The notes: generated from the letters alone by a model not told the origin. A stretch of 6,509 nucleotides of DNA from Promethearchaeota archaeon (GCA_016840695.1 JAEORV010000094.1:1-6509); one strand, 5' to 3'; counted from the first letter of the stretch, positions 1-6,379 are shown. A program made the numbers and translations.

Positions 1-319
1 GTTCTTTTGCTTCCTGACCTAAAGATTTACCGTCTTCTTTCAACTCTGGAACAGCTTTCATAATCATTCTTATAAAATGTTTTGATTCACGGGACTCCTT
101 TTTAACAATTCCGATTTTATGTCTAAAATCTTTTTTACTTTCAGCATCATCAGCTTCACAATAATTTGCACCAACACTCGTACCAGCTTTGACAAGCTGT
201 GTTATTAATGGAGCTGTAATTGAGTTTTTGGGAATTTTTTTGCAGAAATTAATAATATCTTCACCAAACTTTGCTGTTCTTTCTTCTAAATCATATTTCC
301 TATCTAAATTATTGGTCAT
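1..319 (-). CDS. Four-helix-bundle protein (S23/IVP-like family), 3' end cut by window edge
   Basis: I translated this by hand from the ATG at 319-317; it stays open for 106 codons to the left edge. The protein starts MTNNLDRKYDLEERTAKFGE and contains FCKKIP, the LITQLVKAGTSVGANYCEAD block, and KKDFRHKIGIVKKESRESKH. This matches the family known as four-helix-bundle or 23S rRNA intervening-sequence proteins (TIGR02436-type): a small all-helical protein, normally about 115-130 residues, whose conserved core is the S-x-G-A-N-Y-x-E-A segment. Roughly the last 10-20 residues should lie beyond the window. Family members occur inside 23S rRNA intervening sequences and as free-standing genes; some relatives act as accessory proteins of diversity-generating retroelements. 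No rRNA or reverse transcriptase is visible here, so this is a free-standing copy. The molecular role is not established. The alternative ATG at 323-321 is excluded because it meets TAA after four codons. Confidence 0.9.
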   Translation of the reverse strand, partial: MTNNLDRKYDLEERTAKFGEDIINFCKKIPKNSITAPLITQLVKAGTSVGANYCEADDAESKKDFRHKIGIVKKESRESKHFIRMIMKAVPELKEDGKSLGQEAKE

Positions 320-321
320 TC

Positions 322-357
322 ATTAGAGTAATTAGAAATTAGGTCAATTAGAAATTA
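322..357. repeat. Short AT-rich direct repeats just upstream of the four-helix-bundle gene
   Basis: On the minus strand the box CTAAT occurs four times immediately before the start codon (plus-strand ATTAG at 322-326, 331-335, 338-342 and 347-351), spaced 9, 7 and 9 bases. Two of the boxes belong to a 12-base direct repeat, AATTAGAAATTA, at 330-341 and 346-357. The box nearest the gene runs almost into the ATG. No Shine-Dalgarno sequence is present. The rest of 320-446 is very AT-rich leader; a TATAAT on the minus strand (423-428) has no matching -35 element. Confidence 0.55.
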
Positions 358-446
358 TTACCAGATCTAATTTTTAATTTAAAATAAAATTTAATCAATT
401 ATTAATGTTACACAAACTAATTATTATAAGGAACATTTTAAATAAC

Positions 447-482
447 AAAAAAAGGCAATCTGAAAATTCATCAGACTGCCTT
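447..482 (-). terminator. Rho-independent terminator of the T9SS cargo gene
   Basis: On the minus strand an 11-12 bp stem (452-463 with 471-482, one internal A/C mismatch; core AGGCA paired with TGCCT) closes a 7-base loop. A run of seven T (453 back to 447) follows directly. It begins about 24 bases after the stop codon at 506-508, so it ends transcription of the 506-1444 gene before the four-helix-bundle gene. Confidence 0.85.
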
Positions 483-505
483 CAAAAATTTTAGACTAAC
501 AAGAT

Positions 506-1444
506 TTACTTAACAACGACCATCTTCTTAGTTTCAACAAAATAATCCGTAGTTAATCTATAATAATAGGTTCCACTTGATAAGCCGCTCGCATCGAACA
601 CAGCTTCATAAGATCCAGCTTGTTTATGACCATCAAAAACTTTAGTAACCTCCTGACCAAGAGAATTATAAACGACAAGATTCACATTAGTGTTCTTGGC
701 AAGGTCAAACCTTATAGTGGTTGTTGGGTTGAACGGATTCGGATAATTCTGATTAAGAGCAAAGTTATCAGGTATGTTTGTTCCTATTTGCTGTACTGAA
801 CCGGGAATTCCTACAAATACGTCATCCACATGAACAAAGAAACCTGCACCAGCAAGATTCATATCTACATAATACCTGAATCCTATCCAGGCTAAAGGTG
901 TGCCTGCATACCCGGAAAGTGGGACAGTGTATTCCGTAAACTCACCGTAAGTTGAACCCTGGGGCCAATATATATCCAGCAATTTAATAGATGTACCGAG
1001 AAATCCTGAAGGTGTAGAATCGATTAAGCTAATCCATACTTGTAAGCTGTCATAATAACTTGTTGTACCACCGGTTGCCCAAAACTTCAGAACATCATTT
1101 GTAACTATGTTCGTTATACGTTTTGTAACCAACCATGCATCCGCTAGCTCATAAGATTGATTAACTGTGTCATAACCCATATTCCAGCTAACACCGCATG
1201 CTTTAATTGGGGAATGACATTTACCGGTTGCAGTTAATAAACCAACAAGGTTTACTCCCGAATCTCTCACTGTCCAATTGGCAAATGGAAATACAATGAA
1301 AGTAGGATTATTATTCCATACTGACCAACCAGAAGGTAAGTTAAGAGAATCACTGGATTCAAAGTCTTCATTGATATGAACCTGTGAAAAACATACAGAC
1401 GCAATAATAAGAAAGGCAAATAGAAATTGTAGTTTTTTTATCAT
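506..1444 (-). CDS. Secreted choice-of-anchor J domain protein with T9SS type A sorting domain
   Basis: This 312-residue protein is predicted to be exported and then placed on the cell surface or released by the type IX (Por) secretion system. Residues 1-20 form a signal peptide: basic MIKK, a hydrophobic core, and likely cleavage after CFS before Q21. Residues about 26-212 resemble the cleaved-adhesin/choice-of-anchor J jelly-roll domain, opening with NEDFES and LPSGWS and ending in GFFVHVDDVFVG. The C-terminal 80 residues are a textbook sorting domain: NYPNPFNP at 233-240, then VVYNSLGQEV, SGTYYYRL and a terminal KKMVVVK. A clear AGGAG ribosome site (1451-1455), about 6 bases before the ATG, fixes the start. 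No catalytic domain is visible, so an adhesive or carbohydrate-binding role is only an inference. The gene is monocistronic, with its own terminator. Confidence 0.9.
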   Translation of the reverse strand: MIKKLQFLFAFLIIASVCFSQVHINEDFESSDSLNLPSGWSVWNNNPTFIVFPFANWTVRDSGVNLVGLLTATGKCHSPIKACGVSWNMGYDTVNQSYELADAWLVTKRITNIVTNDVLKFWATGGTTSYYDSLQVWISLIDSTPSGFLGTSIKLLDIYWPQGSTYGEFTEYTVPLSGYAGTPLAWIGFRYYVDMNLAGAGFFVHVDDVFVGIPGSVQQIGTNIPDNFALNQNYPNPFNPTTTIRFDLAKNTNVNLVVYNSLGQEVTKVFDGHKQAGSYEAVFDASGLSSGTYYYRLTTDYFVETKKMVVVK

Positions 1445-1519
1445 ATCGTTCTCCTCGAAGAGTTTTATTTAAGAAAAGTAATTAAATGTTAAAAGAGCTA
1501 CGTCTCGACAACTTTAATT

Positions 1520-1579
1520 AAATAAAAATTAAAATTGAAGGATAAAATTTCTACTAAAACGATATTAGTATCCTTCAAT
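1520..1579 (-). terminator. Probable terminator of the 204-residue protein gene
   Basis: A perfect 11-bp inverted repeat (1534-1544 ATTGAAGGATA with 1569-1579) has a 24-base loop, part of which can also pair (ACTAA 1553-1557 with TTAGT 1565-1569). On the minus strand it is followed by a T-rich tail (1533 down to about 1520). It lies about 40 bases past the stop of the 1619-2233 gene. The tail is interrupted by A residues and the loop is long, so efficiency is uncertain. Confidence 0.6.
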
Positions 1580-1618
1580 AACAAAAATGATGAGGAATAA
1601 TATGTTTTCAAACAACCA

Positions 1619-2233
1619 CTAAGGCACAACAATGGATACAATGTCAGACTCAAGCCCGACCACTTCATCGCCGTCTAAGAAGAAAGCCTTATATCTTCTT
1701 TCTTCCGGCTGACCATCGACAAGATTAGGTTCTGAATCCAGATATGGCGGATGTCTGTCATCTGCAATTTTTATGAAAGCTGTCTCTGCTCCTCTTTCCC
1801 TGTAGAGCCTGATACCATCAAGACCTTCTTTTTCAAAATACACTTTGGGTTGATTTGCTTCAAGCTCAACCTTCAGAGTAGGTTTCATCGTATGAGGATC
1901 AATCGTTATCTCGGGACCCACGATACCGAGTAAATCACCTTTTTCAGTTGTGTAATTTGGATGAGCCTTCATACGTTTAGTAGCATCACGGATAGCTTTA
2001 CGTGCAGATTTTTCCATTGCATTATTCGCCTCCACAGAAGCCTTATACTCTGCTTTCTTGGCTTTCATTGTGGTAAATGATGCTCTGTGGTCCGTAATGT
2101 TTGTTTTAAGTGTGAGAATTTCTGCAGCATCGAAGCCCATAGTCAGTGCTTCGGCTTCGACGTTTGTTTCGTAAGTTTCTTCCCACGTATCTAACTCATC
2201 TTTCCGACGGGGAAGATAATCGTCCTTTGCCAT
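1619..2233 (-). CDS. Hypothetical protein: helical N-terminus and fibronectin-III-like C-terminus
   Basis: This is a 204-residue protein of unknown function. It has no signal peptide or membrane segment. Residues 1-95 look entirely helical and charged (RRKDELDTWEETYETNV, then a Lys/Ala-rich helix around 57-90). Residues about 118-204 look like a single Ig/fibronectin-III-type beta sandwich: KVYFEKEGLDGIRLYRERG, a PPYLDSEPNL turn, then ERRYKAFFLDGDEVVGLESD and a hydrophobic terminal strand. The last block (Y-K-A-x-F, D-x-D-E, G-x-x-S-D) matches my recollection of a family of uncharacterised proteins in Bacteroidota and related phyla, which I cannot check here. The start at 2233 follows an AT-rich leader without a Shine-Dalgarno site, as is common in this group. 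The gene has its own near-consensus promoter and a probable terminator, so it appears to be a single-gene unit. Translation on the opposite strand inside it (1751-1933) is a shadow. Confidence 0.8.
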   Translation of the reverse strand: MAKDDYLPRRKDELDTWEETYETNVEAEALTMGFDAAEILTLKTNITDHRASFTTMKAKKAEYKASVEANNAMEKSARKAIRDATKRMKAHPNYTTEKGDLLGIVGPEITIDPHTMKPTLKVELEANQPKVYFEKEGLDGIRLYRERGAETAFIKIADDRHPPYLDSEPNLVDGQPEERRYKAFFLDGDEVVGLESDIVSIVVP

Positions 2234-2284
2234 TTTTTTATTAATTTTAATTTAAAAAAACTATTTCCAATTTGCCACCGGTTT

Positions 2285-2313
2285 AATATATATATTTTTA
2301 TAGTTCTTGTCAA
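2285..2313 (-). promoter_or_regulatory. Sigma-70-type promoter for the 204-residue protein gene
   Basis: On the minus strand a perfect TTGACA (2308-2313) is separated by exactly 17 bases from TATATT (2285-2290), which matches TATAAT at five of six positions. Transcription should start near 2278, giving a 5' leader of about 45 bases before the ATG at 2233. It is the best promoter match in the window. Its -35 element lies about 20 bases from the end of the 21-bp repeat array. Confidence 0.7.
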
Positions 2314-2332
2314 AGGAAAAAATCAAGAAATC

Positions 2333-2557
2333 GACATCAATATTTTCACTGTCAGAACCAATAATGTCGCTGTCGGTATTGATAAACTTCCTGTCGATGC
2401 CGATAATGTCATTGCCGACACTAATATTTCCACTGTTGAAACCAACAATGTCTCTGTCGGTACTAATACAGTCGCTGGCGGTACCAATATTGTCGCTGTT
2501 GGTACCAATACAGTCGCTGGCGGTACCAATATTGTCGCTGGCGGTACCGAAAATGTC
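2333..2557. repeat. Array of ten 21-bp tandem repeats plus a partial eleventh
   Basis: Units of exactly 21 bases start at 2333, 2354, 2375, 2396, 2417, 2438, 2459, 2480, 2501 and 2522, with a partial copy from 2543 to about 2557. The best-conserved units (2459-2542) read GGTACCAAT, then ATT or ACA, then GTCGCT and GGC or GTT. Units to the left are progressively diverged, yet there is no insertion or deletion anywhere. Each good unit carries the palindrome GGTACC and several carry CAATATTG; GGTACCAA at 2480-2487 can pair with TTGGTACC at 2499-2506. Because 21 is a multiple of 3, several frames are open: minus 2323-2559, plus 2307-2561, and a plus frame ending at 2644 that has no ATG, GTG or TTG start. 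My hand count of departures from consensus by codon phase is about 12, 18 and 14, with no frame-specific third-position excess. I therefore call a DNA repeat, not a gene. Confidence 0.85.
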
Positions 2558-2767
2558 ATAAATTGCTTAAATATTGGCAGATTTTGCAGTAATAATTTAA
2601 TTGAAGGCGGGTATGAGTTCGGTAGAAGTGGGAAGGATTGTTAATGATTTCTCTTTATAGATAATTAATGTAAGGCATAACACGCCAAAGGTTAGACCCG
2701 CAAGCGGGAAGTCAATCCATATCAGGTTAGCATTGCTAATGTTACCAAAAAAGGAAGTGAAATTATA
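2558..2767. other. Intergenic region behind nuoB with two short inverted repeats
   Basis: No credible coding frame lies between the repeat array and the nuoB stop. Two small inverted repeats are visible: TTAGC/GCTAA around a 3-base loop (2727-2739) and CCCGC/GCGGG around AA (2697-2708). The second is unusually GC-rich for this window. Neither is followed by a T run on the minus strand, so neither is a convincing intrinsic terminator for nuoB. They could be part of a factor-dependent terminator or an mRNA 3'-end structure. Confidence 0.45.
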
Positions 2768-3259
2768 CTACTTGTTAGATACTTTTTTTTCTTTCTTACC
2801 CTGTATCTTTTTCTGAAGTGTAATTAAACCGTTAAGCAGATTATCCGGTCTTGGCGGGCATCCCGCAACGTACACATCCACGGGCAAAAACTGGTCAATT
2901 CCCTGCACAACAGAGTAACTCCTGAACATACCGCCTGTCGAAGCACATGCTCCCATAGAAATAACCCACTTGGGTTCGGGCATCTGGTCGTAAACCTTCC
3001 TGATTGCCTTTGCCATTTTATAAGTAACCGTCCCTGCAACTATCATAACATCCGACTGCCTTGGCGAAAACCTGAAGACTTCACTTCCGAATCTTGAAAT
3101 ATCGAATCTTGGTCCTGCAGTCGCCATCATCGTAATCGCACAGCAGGAGACTCCCATCGGCATGGGCCATAAAGAATTCTTTCTCGACCATTCAAGTAAA
3201 GCATCTATCTTTGATGTAAAAAAACCGTCTTTGCTGGTAAATTTATCCTCTAATCCCAT
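2768..3259 (-). CDS. nuoB: NADH-quinone oxidoreductase subunit B (complex I, N2 cluster subunit)
   Basis: NuoB is the complex I peripheral-arm subunit that holds the last iron-sulphur cluster (N2) and passes electrons to quinone at the membrane interface. The 163-residue protein has the full family signature. [17 protein letters not shown] carries the tandem cysteines C39 and C40, followed by [16 protein letters not shown] supplies C105, and [12 protein letters not shown] supplies C134. All four N2 ligands are therefore present and the protein should be functional. Length is normal for the short bacterial form, with a lysine-rich tail ([10 protein letters not shown]). The start ATG overlaps the nuoA stop in ATGGGATTAG (10 bases), and a GAAAGG ribosome site lies within nuoA at 3269-3274, so translation is probably coupled. 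Unusually, no nuoC follows; a non-coding region with repeats does. An NdhK-type name would describe the same protein. Confidence 0.96.
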   Translation of the reverse strand: MGLEDKFTSKDGFFTSKIDALLEWSRKNSLWPMPMGVSCCAITMMATAGPRFDISRFGSEVFRFSPRQSDVMIVAGTVTYKMAKAIRKVYDQMPEPKWVISMGACASTGGMFRSYSVVQGIDQFLPVDVYVAGCPPRPDNLLNGLITLQKKIQGKKEKKVSNK

Positions 3260-3618
3260 TTGAATGCACCTTTCTTATATTCATATAATAATCCAATGAC
3301 AAGAATTAAAATAAATATGATTGCAACGATTAAAGTATAAATCATTTCTACCCTGCCGTATTTAATAAAAGAAACCGCCCATGGATATAAGAATACAATC
3401 TCAAGATCAAAGATAAGAAAGCTGACCGCAACAAGATAAAACTTTACAGAGAATTTTCGTCTTGCAGTTTCCACCGGCTCCATACCGCTTTCATAAGTGG
3501 AATACTTTTCCTTCCCCGGACGCCGAGGACCCATAAGGGACGATAGCTTAACACAGACTATTGCAAAGATTACTGCAAATATCAGTATGGCAATTATTGG
3601 TATGTAACTTTCAAGCAT
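3250..3618 (-). CDS. nuoA: NADH-quinone oxidoreductase subunit A (complex I membrane subunit)
   Basis: NuoA is a small membrane subunit of proton-pumping complex I, located where the peripheral and membrane arms meet next to the quinone channel. The 122-residue length is typical. Three transmembrane helices are evident at about residues 5-27, 58-82 and 91-112. The loop between helices 1 and 2 contains [15 protein letters not shown], the family's conserved cytoplasmic loop (YESG at 42-45). Helix 2 carries [15 protein letters not shown] with the conserved acidic residues D71 and E73. The C-terminus [11 protein letters not shown] is also characteristic. The start lies 45 bases after the acyl-CoA ligase stop with no Shine-Dalgarno site and no terminator in between, so the ligase, nuoA and nuoB may share one transcript. 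A separate AT-rich promoter in that gap cannot be excluded. Confidence 0.96.
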   Translation of the reverse strand: MLESYIPIIAILIFAVIFAIVCVKLSSLMGPRRPGKEKYSTYESGMEPVETARRKFSVKFYLVAVSFLIFDLEIVFLYPWAVSFIKYGRVEMIYTLIVAIIFILILVIGLLYEYKKGAFKWD

Positions 3619-3663
3619 GGAGCAATATAAATTTTTTCAGTGAGAAAAATAATATATTAATAA

Positions 3664-5436
3664 TTACACTTTATGATACATTTTCTCGATGATGTCTTTG
3701 TATTTCTCTTCGACGATTTTCCGCTTAATTTTCATCGTTGGGGTTAACTCTCCACTCTCGATAGTGAAAGGTTTTTCCAGAAGCGTGAACTTCCTTATCT
3801 TCTCATATTGGGAAAGGTCTTTTTGAATATTGTTGATATCTGTATCAATTTTTTTTAATAATTCTTTGTTCCTAACAAGGTCAGAATTACTTTGTATATT
3901 AAGATTCATTTTTTTCGACAGGTTCCTTAACTCTTCAATATCGGGAACAATTAAAGCAGTAACATACATACGCTCGTTTCCTATGATTAGAACCTGGTCA
4001 ATGTAAGTAAGCTGCTGTACAATATCCTCGATATGTGTCGGTGGGATATATTTTCCTCCCGATGATTTAAGTAATGATTTTTTCCTGTCGGTAATCATTA
4101 TGTAATTTTCCTTGTCTATCTTTCCAATATCACCGGTATACAACCAACCGTCTTTAATAGTCTTTCGAGTCTCTTCTTCAGATTTATAATATCCTTTCAT
4201 CACAAGGTCCCCTCTGATAATTATTTCACTATCTGCAGCTACTTTTACTTCTACACCATCGAGGGGAATTCCAACCGTTCCATATTTATTTTTACCGGGT
4301 CTGTTGACAGAAATAACAGGTGAGGTTTCGGTTAAACCGTAACCTTCCAGTGTCGTGATTCCAATCCTGTCAAAAAACTCTCCAACACTTTTATTTAAAG
4401 CACCACCGCCAGATACAAAAAACTTTACCCTCCCACCTGTTCTCGCAATAATTTTTTTATACACAAGTTTATCTGCAATAAACCATTTAATAGAATATTT
4501 TTTTCTCTTATGATTCTTCGCAAGTTTAATTGCCCAAACGAACAACTTCTTTCCGAAACCATCAGGCATGTCATCCGATCTTCTCATCACTCTGTTATAC
4601 ATTTTATCTAAAAGACGGGGTACCGTAATCATCATAGTAGGCTTCACTTCCTGCATTTGCATTGCAATCGTATCAATACTTTTTGCAAAATATATCTTCG
4701 AACCCGAAAAGAAGGCAAGATAATATCCTGCAGTTCTTTCGTATGAATGAGAGAACGGCAAAAAGGAAAGGAACGAGTCATTTTCAGTTAAAGCAAGAAC
4801 TTTCATACAGGCTAAAATATTACTGCAAATATTTTTATGAGTCAACATCACACCTTTTGGAATTCCAGTAGTTCCTGATGTATAGATAATTGTTACAATG
4901 TCTTCCTCAGAAATATCTTTCGATAAGTCTTCTATGATGTTTTTAATATCTTTTCCATCAGTTTCTTTAAAAGAGTTTAGGAGTTTTTGAAAAGATAATA
5001 CATTCCCATTTGTTTTTACTTGATTGAAACACACAATGTATTTCAACTCAGGCAACTCATTTTTAACAGAGAGTACTTTGTGAAGCTGCAATTCATTCGA
5101 CACAAAACAGATTATACAACTTGAATCTTTAAGGATATACTTTGTAGCTTCAGCACTTAATGAAGTAAACAAAGGAACGGATATTAAATTAGACAGCATA
5201 CAAGCAAAATCTGTGATAATCCATTCGGTTCTGTTCTCCGATATTATAGCAACTTTATCGTTTGCTTTTAATTTTAGAGAATCAAAATATTTCTTTAATT
5301 TTTTAACTTCTGATAAGAGTTCATACCTGCTTACGGGTACATAATCTTCACCGACCTTTGTATTAATTATTCCGTTATTATTATCAAATTTTTCTAAACA
5401 TCTCAGAAGTAATTCGATAAGAGTCTTCTTTTTCAT
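3664..5436 (-). CDS. Long-chain fatty acid-CoA ligase (AMP-binding, FadD15-like)
   Basis: This 590-residue ANL-superfamily adenylating enzyme should activate fatty acids to acyl-CoA through an acyl-AMP intermediate for beta-oxidation or lipid assembly. The motifs appear in order: the phosphate-binding loop YTSGTTGIPKG (185-195) with LTHKN after it; FLPFSHSYERTAGYY (225-239), typical of the long-chain ligase branch; VSGGGALN (341-348); the adenine-binding YGLTET (366-371); YTGDIG (433-438); DRKKSLLKSSGGKYIPP (450-466), the fatty-acyl-CoA synthetase signature; and the C-terminal PTMKIKRK (566-573), whose K569 aligns with the catalytic lysine. Length fits the 590-650 residue FadD15/AAE group. 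No signal peptide or obvious membrane anchor is seen. The ATG at 5436 opens the frame (MKKKTLIELL) without a Shine-Dalgarno site. Chain-length preference cannot be read from sequence. The 83-base gap upstream holds a 5-bp hairpin (5479-5493) but no good terminator, so co-transcription with the upstream lipoprotein gene is possible. Confidence 0.93.
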   Translation of the reverse strand: MKKKTLIELLLRCLEKFDNNNGIINTKVGEDYVPVSRYELLSEVKKLKKYFDSLKLKANDKVAIISENRTEWIITDFACMLSNLISVPLFTSLSAEATKYILKDSSCIICFVSNELQLHKVLSVKNELPELKYIVCFNQVKTNGNVLSFQKLLNSFKETDGKDIKNIIEDLSKDISEEDIVTIIYTSGTTGIPKGVMLTHKNICSNILACMKVLALTENDSFLSFLPFSHSYERTAGYYLAFFSGSKIYFAKSIDTIAMQMQEVKPTMMITVPRLLDKMYNRVMRRSDDMPDGFGKKLFVWAIKLAKNHKRKKYSIKWFIADKLVYKKIIARTGGRVKFFVSGGGALNKSVGEFFDRIGITTLEGYGLTETSPVISVNRPGKNKYGTVGIPLDGVEVKVAADSEIIIRGDLVMKGYYKSEEETRKTIKDGWLYTGDIGKIDKENYIMITDRKKSLLKSSGGKYIPPTHIEDIVQQLTYIDQVLIIGNERMYVTALIVPDIEELRNLSKKMNLNIQSNSDLVRNKELLKKIDTDINNIQKDLSQYEKIRKFTLLEKPFTIESGELTPTMKIKRKIVEEKYKDIIEKMYHKV

Positions 5437-5519
5437 GGAGAGTTCTTATAAAACATTAACAGTGCTTCTTAGAATATGCAGAACATCATTCTGTAATTGC
5501 AACAAAACTTTTTTAACCT

Positions 5520-6197
5520 TTACTGAAATTCCGTTAAATCTCCCGGCTTAAATGACCGAACAATTGAAGTTACAATATCATCATATTTGGTTTTATCACT
5601 ACTGGGGTATTCCATATAAACTGTATTTGAACATCCTTTGCCGTAAAATGTTTTCTGATAAATTATTTTATTCCCTTTATAACCCGACAGAACAAACCAG
5701 TTTTTTCCTTTCTTATCGTATGTGATCTCATCAAAGTTGTCTAATGCAAATTCATATTCTCCTTGACTTTCAAAGCCTTCAATGTAATTGCTTCCATAGA
5801 CAAGAAGAGAAAAATTTCTGTCTTTTGATTTGAACTCTCTGCCATCATTGTTTGCTGGTTTTGGCATCTGTGTAAAATCTTCCGGGTATTTAACTCTAAA
5901 TCCGAAACGTGTATTCTGATAACTCTCGTAATATGTCTTCCCTTTTTTATCTGTTTCAAATTCTTCATTATCTAAATCCTCCCGATCATTATAATCGGAC
6001 TTGCTCCTATCTAATTCCTTTTCTTTCAGCTCTAATTCTTTTTCCTTAAGCTCTAATTCCTTTTCTTTCTGATCAAGTTCTTTTTTTTGAGACTCCGAAT
6101 TTTCATCATTATCTTTTCGGTTACAAAAAACAAACATAGATGAAATAAGAAGTATCAATGTGATAAAAAATTTGAGGTTATTTTTTATTCGAATCAT
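5520..6197 (-). CDS. Putative lipoprotein with heptad coiled coil and conserved C-terminal domain
   Basis: This 225-residue protein is probably exported. Residues 1-9 are basic, 10-24 are hydrophobic, and C25 follows MFVF and precedes NRKDNDEN. That suggests a lipoprotein acylated at C25, although F at -1 is not a canonical lipobox residue; a plain signal anchor is the alternative. Residues 38-64 form a highly charged coiled coil with exact heptads KEKELEL (44-50, 51-57) and KEKEL (58-62), encoded by near-identical 21-base DNA repeats. An acidic linker (65-85) leads to a globular domain at about 90-218: YQNTRFGFRVKYPEDF, NNDGREFKS, SLLVYGSNY, and a C-terminal SIVRSFKPGDL helix. The FGF-x-V-x-YP opening followed by N-x-DG resembles a widespread uncharacterised bacterial domain, perhaps PsbP/Mog1-like in fold; that last point is only inference. 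Function is unknown, and a periplasmic or envelope location is likely. No Shine-Dalgarno site precedes the ATG. Confidence 0.82.
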   Translation of the reverse strand: MIRIKNNLKFFITLILLISSMFVFCNRKDNDENSESQKKELDQKEKELELKEKELELKEKELDRSKSDYNDREDLDNEEFETDKKGKTYYESYQNTRFGFRVKYPEDFTQMPKPANNDGREFKSKDRNFSLLVYGSNYIEGFESQGEYEFALDNFDEITYDKKGKNWFVLSGYKGNKIIYQKTFYGKGCSNTVYMEYPSSDKTKYDDIVTSIVRSFKPGDLTEFQ

Positions 6198-6299
6198 ATC
6201 AAAAAATTATTTTAGTTATAAAAATTAATACTCTATATTTACCTGGAGTTCATCTTCAATGATATTTCATCTTTCCTTAAGTTAGCAACTGCTTTTTAA

Positions 6300-6328
6300 A
6301 TCAAACTTCTCTGATCATCAAATGTCAA
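6300..6328 (-). promoter_or_regulatory. Candidate promoter for the lipoprotein gene
   Basis: On the minus strand TTGACA (6323-6328) is followed after 17 bases by TTTGAT (6300-6305), four of six matches to TATAAT. The GAAGTTTG just around the -10 also partly resembles the Bacteroidota -7 box (TA-N2-TTTG). A start near 6293 would give a leader of about 95 bases. A weaker alternative (TTGAAG, 16 bases, TATAGA) lies nearer the gene. Confidence 0.4.
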
Positions 6329-6379
6329 TACCTAAGATTCTTTCTGACGCGTAGCTTTAACCTAACAAAAGACACCCTT

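Noticed and set aside
1..319. Accessory protein of a diversity-generating retroelement
   Set aside because: Some four-helix-bundle relatives have that role, but no reverse transcriptase, template repeat or variable repeat is visible in the window.
423..428. Promoter -10 (TATAAT) for the four-helix-bundle gene
   Set aside because: A perfect hexamer is easy to get in such AT-rich sequence, and no -35 element lies 16-18 bases upstream; that position falls in the preceding terminator's T run.
1481..1511. Promoter for the T9SS cargo gene (TTGTCG and TTTAAT)
   Set aside because: The 19-base spacing is too long and the -35 match is weak, so I could not support it.
1751..1933. 60-residue plus-strand open frame
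   Set aside because: It lies wholly antisense within the 204-residue protein gene and has no ribosome site or recognisable composition.
2333..2557. CRISPR array
   Set aside because: The 21-base units abut directly with no unique spacers, and no cas genes are in the window.
2824..3039. 71-residue minus-strand open frame
   Set aside because: It is an out-of-frame shadow inside nuoB, whose conserved motifs fix the true frame.
4662..4871. 69-residue plus-strand open frame
   Set aside because: It is antisense to the acyl-CoA ligase, which carries conserved motifs across this stretch.
5479..5493. Terminator between the lipoprotein and ligase genes
   Set aside because: The stem is only 5 bp (CAGAA/TTCTG) and no T run follows on the minus strand.
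5741..5968. 75-residue minus-strand open frame
   Set aside because: It is an alternative frame within the putative lipoprotein gene, with no start signal or family features.
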